Source: Promethearchaeota archaeon | GTDB taxonomy: Archaea; Asgardarchaeota; Lokiarchaeia; Sigynarchaeales; MK-D1 | Reading direction: 5' to 3' | Assembly: GCA_016839865.1 (NCBI GenBank) | Contig: JAEOTN010000271.1 | Coordinates: forward strand, 1 to 16,678 | Length of the DNA stretch: 16,678 nt | Shown here: piece by piece, positions 13,243 to 16,678 of the stretch | How the letters are laid out: each line of letters begins with the position of its first letter | How positions within the stretch are numbered: the first letter of the stretch is position 1 | The notes under the pieces: model-generated | Told to the model about the DNA's origin: nothing | Seen by the model: only the letters and a program-made list of their open reading frames with translations | Databases searched by the model: none | Translations under genes and position numbers: made by a program

Positions 13243-14388
13243 CTAAACCATTTTGATCATACGGTATGTGTTAAAATCAACTAATACACGATAAAATCCT
13301 CTTAATTTTTTATCCATTTCCTGATCTCTAATATCTGTTCTAATGCAACCATCAGGTAGCGAGGATAGCTTGGATAAAGAGCACAAAATGTTTATTTGCT
13401 CTTTCTTTATTTTGTTTAGTACCTTAGAAGTGATCTGCAAATTTCCTCGCCCAAATACAAATCCTTGGCGTCCTATGGGGGAAAGAATCAGTTCTGTTGG
13501 ATCATTATCTATTATTTGAAGTATTTGAGCTTCATTCACATCCGACGCAACAAGTTTTTTATTTTTAATGATATCAAATCCTAGTAAAGATTTTGGGAGA
13601 TTCAATATAGTAGCAATCATTTGTACTGTAGTACCTGGTCCTAAAATGTAGTAGGTTTCTGTATTCATTTGTTCTATAATCGACTTAGCTATAGCCTTCT
13701 GATTATCATGTTCCATATCGGTTAACGGGGTTGCTTGTTTCATACCCTGGACAAGTAAAGGAAGGTGGGGGGATAAAAGATAACCATATAACTTCGTTTC
13801 TATTCGGTTTTCTCTAAACGCTTCCTCATTGATGTCTACTACTTCAGATTTAAGTAGCGTTGCTGTACCATTTAGAAACTCAACAGTTAGTTCTGCACCT
13901 GTAGATGGATTCACTGAAAACACAGGAGAATGTATTTTTACACCTGCAGGTATTCCTAAACAAGGAATTGATTGCCCAATAGCTTCATATATATCTCGGG
14001 CGGTACCATCTCCTCCAAGAAATATTATTAATGCCACTTTTTTTTTTTGAAAATATTGAACTGCTTTTTTAGTATCTTCATGTGACGTCTGATAAAGGAT
14101 TAATTTATGTGGAAAAACAGAAAGAGGAATCACTTCATGTTGAATATTAGAACTTTTACAAGCATCTTCCCCCATAATCCCTGGTGCAGCTATTATAACA
14201 GAATCATTATTAAATGATTTAAGTTTGTTTAGAAATTCACTTGCACGAGGTTGGACTTGGGGTAGGGCACCTAATTCTCGTGCTTGATGAAGAATATGTT
14301 CCCCATCAGTTCCTTTTAATCCTACAGTACCTCCCATACCAGAGATGGGATTAATTACAAATCCAATTAAGTGTGGTTTTTGACTCAT
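13243..14388 (-). CDS. Archaeal-type ATP-NAD kinase (COG3199 group)
   Basis: A 381-residue kinase predicted to phosphorylate NAD to NADP with ATP or polyphosphate. The family markers are GFVINPISGMGG (9-20) followed by a GLKGTDG loop, IIFLGGDGTARDI (121-133, the GGDGT dinucleotide motif), GIPAGVKIHSPVFSVNP (145-161) and ITSKVLNKIKKE. A C-terminal TDIRDQEMD..LRGFYRV segment matches the LRVDTGD..LD..L.GY end of this group. It is longer than bacterial NadK (about 290) but normal for COG3199. I chose ATG 14388; GTG 14397 three codons upstream is the alternative. An 11-A run in the coding strand (14038-14048, residues 114-117, QKKK) is a slippage-prone site but the frame is intact. It ends three bases from the convergent TFE-beta gene. 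Confidence 0.9.
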   Translation of the reverse strand: MSQKPHLIGFVINPISGMGGTVGLKGTDGEHILHQARELGALPQVQPRASEFLNKLKSFNNDSVIIAAPGIMGEDACKSSNIQHEVIPLSVFPHKLILYQTSHEDTKKAVQYFQKKKVALIIFLGGDGTARDIYEAIGQSIPCLGIPAGVKIHSPVFSVNPSTGAELTVEFLNGTATLLKSEVVDINEEAFRENRIETKLYGYLLSPHLPLLVQGMKQATPLTDMEHDNQKAIAKSIIEQMNTETYYILGPGTTVQMIATILNLPKSLLGFDIIKNKKLVASDVNEAQILQIIDNDPTELILSPIGRQGFVFGRGNLQITSKVLNKIKKEQINILCSLSKLSSLPDGCIRTDIRDQEMDKKLRGFYRVLVDFNTYRMIKMV

Positions 14389-14463
14389 AAATGTCACATG
14401 GATCCATATTTGTTAAGAAATCCTTCAGATAATGTACTAATAATGTTTTTAGATGAAACTTAA

Positions 14464-14471
14464 TTTAAAAT
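14464..14471 (+). promoter_or_regulatory. TATA-like box for the OSTC-like gene
   Basis: TTTAAAAT lies about 31 bases before the ATG at 14499, so the message would have a leader of only a few bases. No ribosome site is visible before this ATG, consistent with a nearly leaderless transcript. Confidence 0.4.
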
Positions 14472-14498
14472 ACCAAGTCAATCTAGCCGTGTGAATAA

Positions 14499-14975
14499 AT
14501 GAGTCAAGAATTTGTTGAAAAGATCCGTAAAAAACTTCCGTGGGTAATGAGATCGATTAGATTACCATATATTAATTTCCCAGATTTCAAAGGACGAAAT
14601 TTTGATATCCCTACTCCTTCCAGAAATATACTTCTAGGATTGGTTTACATCTTTCTCTTCTGGTTGATGATGGGTGGGGTGTATTTAATGATCCCAAATT
14701 CTGCTGGAAGACTTCCTATTGCTGTCGGTGCCGATTCAGATGGAGCTCCCTTGTGGATTTATCCAAGTATAACCGATGCGTTTGTTATTGAATCAATCGT
14801 TGCTGGTGCAATTATCTTCATCGGAGCGATTGGATTCATCATATTATATCAATCTACTAAACACATCTATAACACACGGTATGCTAGAATTCTGATTACA
14901 GTGGGATTTATATTAGCAGCATTTACATTTGGAATATTGCAATATATCGTAATCGAAGGTAAAGTTAATGTATAA
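14499..14975 (+). CDS. Three-TM membrane protein resembling oligosaccharyltransferase subunit OSTC/Ost3-Ost6 family
   Basis: A 158-residue protein with a cytosolic basic N-terminus ending in a Pro-rich stretch, then TM helices at about 44-65, 96-117 and 129-151. Size, topology and local motifs resemble human OSTC (DC2, 149 residues) and the membrane part of Ost3/Ost6. Similar features are a Gly-Gly-Val/Ile-Tyr after the first TM (GGVY, 59-62), a loop with Asp-x-Asp-Gly then Pro, an (I/V)-(M/I)-E at the start of TM2 (VIES, 96-99) and GFIIL at its end (112-116), as in OSTC GFIILD. In eukaryotes this subunit helps dock the STT3A oligosaccharyltransferase on the translocon. This is recognition from memory of the family, so moderate confidence; it could also be an unrelated 3-TM protein. 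A TATA-like box precedes it, and its stop is 15 bp from the convergent M48 gene. Confidence 0.6.
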   Translation: MSQEFVEKIRKKLPWVMRSIRLPYINFPDFKGRNFDIPTPSRNILLGLVYIFLFWLMMGGVYLMIPNSAGRLPIAVGADSDGAPLWIYPSITDAFVIESIVAGAIIFIGAIGFIILYQSTKHIYNTRYARILITVGFILAAFTFGILQYIVIEGKVNV

Positions 14976-14990
14976 AGAAAAGTAATCCAA

Positions 14991-16678
14991 TCAGGACATA
15001 TATACCTGATCGGGATTTGTCCAATACATAATTTTATTCAATATTCTTTCTCCAATACTCATCTTACTTTTATTTAAGATTCTAATGGTGTCTTCACTAA
15101 ACACCATAGTCTCAATTTTCTTCAAAGGAATATCAATCGATAATTGATTCACATTTTGTATCGTCATATATGATTTCTCTTTAACATCTTCAGAATCTAT
15201 TGTTATTGAAGAGATATAACCAGTTTCAATATTGTTAACAGCCTTTTTCAAGTAAATTGTTGTACGAGTGTTTTTTTTTTTCAAATGTCTGAGAATTTTG
15301 ATTTCATCGGCAAAATCCTCACTGCTATCATGGAAACGCAATCCAAATTCATCTTTTTTAAGCAAGATATCTTTTAGTGCATAGGTACTGGTTTCACCGG
15401 ATTCTATATTTACGCAATCCAAGGTAAAATCGAACCCAGTTTCATTATTATGGATGTCTGTTAACTGAAGTAAATGAAGAGTACCACTTTCTTGTAAAAA
15501 TATTTCCTTCCCTTTTGATTTATGAACCGAATTCAGGTTGAATTTCAGTTTAAATCGCCATTTTTTGTAGAATAGTTTCCCTTTTTCATCAACAAAAACA
15601 TAGGAAATATACTTTTTCAGATATCGTTTAAACAGCTTGTAGCTCTTTCCGATAGAATCAGCATCTCGTGGAAGTGCTGCTGCTTTCTCATGCAATATCG
15701 GATCGATGCTTACTGCTACGAGAATTGCATTCTTATTTTTGGATAGCTGATGTAATGCACCAAATTCTATTTGTTTCAAATTTATTACGTCTTCAGGAAT
15801 AGTGTAAGTTTCTTCAGATATGTGTGACCTGTTGTATTGAATAATTTCCTCTGAATCAACATTCTTTTGTCCTTTTTTCGGACTTTTTACATTAATAGGT
15901 GAGAATTCATATCTAAAAGGTTCACAAACTTCGTCATTTATTTGTAAATCCTTTAAAACGCCAATTCCTACAGTGAAATCCCGGGTATCAGCATGCAGAT
16001 ACATTTTTCCCATCATAACTTCATAGACTTCTTTCTTCTTCTGCATTGTTAAGTACGCTGCATAATTCTCAATACCAAACATAGTCTTAAACTTGACATT
16101 AGCCATTTCCCGGTATTTTTCTCTAGCATTTTTCATATTAACTGCATATTTAAGACGTTGTCGTTTTCCCATCAATATGAAAGGTAATATAGAACCTCTT
16201 GCTGGTTTGATTTGATCTCGATCATCATACATCGCAAGGATTCGCAAATAGGATGGAGGATGACTATTCATCAAATTACTTAGAAGATTGATAGGTTTGG
16301 GATTATGCATATGACGATCCAGGTATTGAGCAGTGATTGAATAGTTATCTACCTTGTTATATTCGAGAATCTGTTCTTCGGAAAGAAGCATTGTGTCTAA
16401 TCCAATCTCCCTACCACTAGAATAGAAACCCTCTAAATTATACAATCCTTTCGCTAGCTCATTTCCATACCCACTTTCTCTCGTTCGACGATCTGCTCTG
16501 CCCTCTAACATCCGAATAAACACATAAATGATCAGTGTTATTCCGAAATTAACGACAATAAATGCCCAGATTGGTATTATGGGATCAACTGAGCCTAAAG
16601 AATAATCATACATCGTTGCTGGCCAACCTGGGATTGCCCAAAATATCCCTAATTGGATACTACTAATGATAGAAAGGA
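14991..16678 (-). CDS. M48-family (HtpX/Ste24-like) metalloprotease, C-terminal part with long unknown extension; N-terminus outside window
   Basis: The frame is open through the window edge: 21 more codons precede the first visible ATG at 16613, so the true start lies outside. A TM helix (IIPIWAFIVVNFGITLIIYVF) is followed by RMLEGRADRRTRESGYGNELAKGLYNLEG, which matches the M48 'E-x-x-A-D..A....GN...L..AL' block where the Glu is the third zinc ligand. SHPPSYLRI (117-125 from that ATG) matches the 'THP....RI' near the end of the protease domain. The HExxH motif should lie upstream, out of view. About 400 further residues form a soluble C-terminal part with beta-rich stretches, unlike HtpX (about 290 in all) or Ste24. 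An 11-A coding run (T11 at 15271-15281) lies in this part. It is convergent with the OSTC-like gene. M48 enzymes degrade misfolded membrane proteins or trim C-terminal tails. Confidence 0.72.
   Translation of the reverse strand, partial: LSIISSIQLGIFWAIPGWPATMYDYSLGSVDPIIPIWAFIVVNFGITLIIYVFIRMLEGRADRRTRESGYGNELAKGLYNLEGFYSSGREIGLDTMLLSEEQILEYNKVDNYSITAQYLDRHMHNPKPINLLSNLMNSHPPSYLRILAMYDDRDQIKPARGSILPFILMGKRQRLKYAVNMKNAREKYREMANVKFKTMFGIENYAAYLTMQKKKEVYEVMMGKMYLHADTRDFTVGIGVLKDLQINDEVCEPFRYEFSPINVKSPKKGQKNVDSEEIIQYNRSHISEETYTIPEDVINLKQIEFGALHQLSKNKNAILVAVSIDPILHEKAAALPRDADSIGKSYKLFKRYLKKYISYVFVDEKGKLFYKKWRFKLKFNLNSVHKSKGKEIFLQESGTLHLLQLTDIHNNETGFDFTLDCVNIESGETSTYALKDILLKKDEFGLRFHDSSEDFADEIKILRHLKKKNTRTTIYLKKAVNNIETGYISSITIDSEDVKEKSYMTIQNVNQLSIDIPLKKIETMVFSEDTIRILNKSKMSIGERILNKIMYWTNPDQVYMS

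Noticed and set aside
13829..14050. Plus-strand 73-codon frame opposite the NAD kinase
   Set aside because: Shadow of the GGDGT-containing region; the real gene has intact family motifs on the other strand. The frame at 10272-10502 opposite gcvH is the same case.
1..16678. CRISPR arrays, transposases, integrases, tRNA or rRNA genes
   Set aside because: I looked in every gap on both strands and saw no regularly spaced repeats, no cloverleaf-like segments with T-loop consensus, no terminal inverted repeats and no mobile-element proteins.

Overview
The window looks like chromosomal DNA from an AT-rich archaeon, most likely an Asgard (Promethearchaeota) lineage. The archaeal signature is firm: an archaeal-type Trm1, an MptE-type pterin pyrophosphokinase, an archaeal-class NAD kinase, a RadA/RadB-family recombinase without the N-terminal helix-hairpin-helix domain, a TFE-beta (RPC34/39-like) factor with an iron-sulfur motif, TATA-like elements 25-35 bases before starts, and no bacterial -35/-10 architecture. 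The Asgard assignment is an inference. It rests on eukaryote-like pieces found together: a three-TM protein resembling the OSTC/Ost3 subunit of oligosaccharyltransferase, a RING/treble-clef-like zinc module, and TFE-beta. I see no tRNA, rRNA, CRISPR array, insertion sequence or phage gene.

Eighteen genes fill the window, and two of them (the first and the last) run off the edges. In order: GNAT acetyltransferase tail (+), PepD-type M20 dipeptidase (-), membrane PH/DUF1648 protein (+), a redox cluster of SDR oxidoreductase, membrane-tailed DUF362 ferredoxin protein and small 2[4Fe-4S] ferredoxin (all -), a glutaminase-fold protein with a C-terminal zinc module (+), a RuvC/YqgF-like RNase H-fold protein (-), a RecA-fold ATPase (+), Trm1 (-), RlmE/FtsJ-type methyltransferase (+), GcvH-like lipoyl carrier (-), MptE (+), RadB-like recombinase paralogue (-), TFE-beta with an N-terminal zinc finger (+), archaeal NAD kinase (-), OSTC-like membrane protein (+), and an M48 metalloprotease with a very long C-terminal extension (-, partial).

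The layout itself is striking: 15 of 17 gene boundaries switch strand. All eight convergent junctions either overlap (8, 20, 4 and 44 bp) or leave at most 27 bp. The seven divergent gaps are 48-251 bp and hold the promoters. There is therefore almost no polycistronic organisation except possibly the ferredoxin-DUF362-SDR group, and even that contains T-tracts between its first two genes.

Functionally the window is mostly housekeeping: RNA modification (Trm1, RlmE divergently paired), DNA recombination/repair (two RecA-fold proteins and a RuvC-like protein), transcription initiation (TFE-beta), cofactor metabolism (NAD kinase, MptE), one-carbon or lipoyl metabolism (GcvH) and membrane-protein or glycoprotein handling (OSTC-like, M48). 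The best candidates for something new are the TFE-beta/zinc-finger architecture, the OSTC-like gene, the amidotransferase-fold/zinc-module fusion, and the divergent RuvC-like/RecA-like pair that appears to share one palindromic TATA element.
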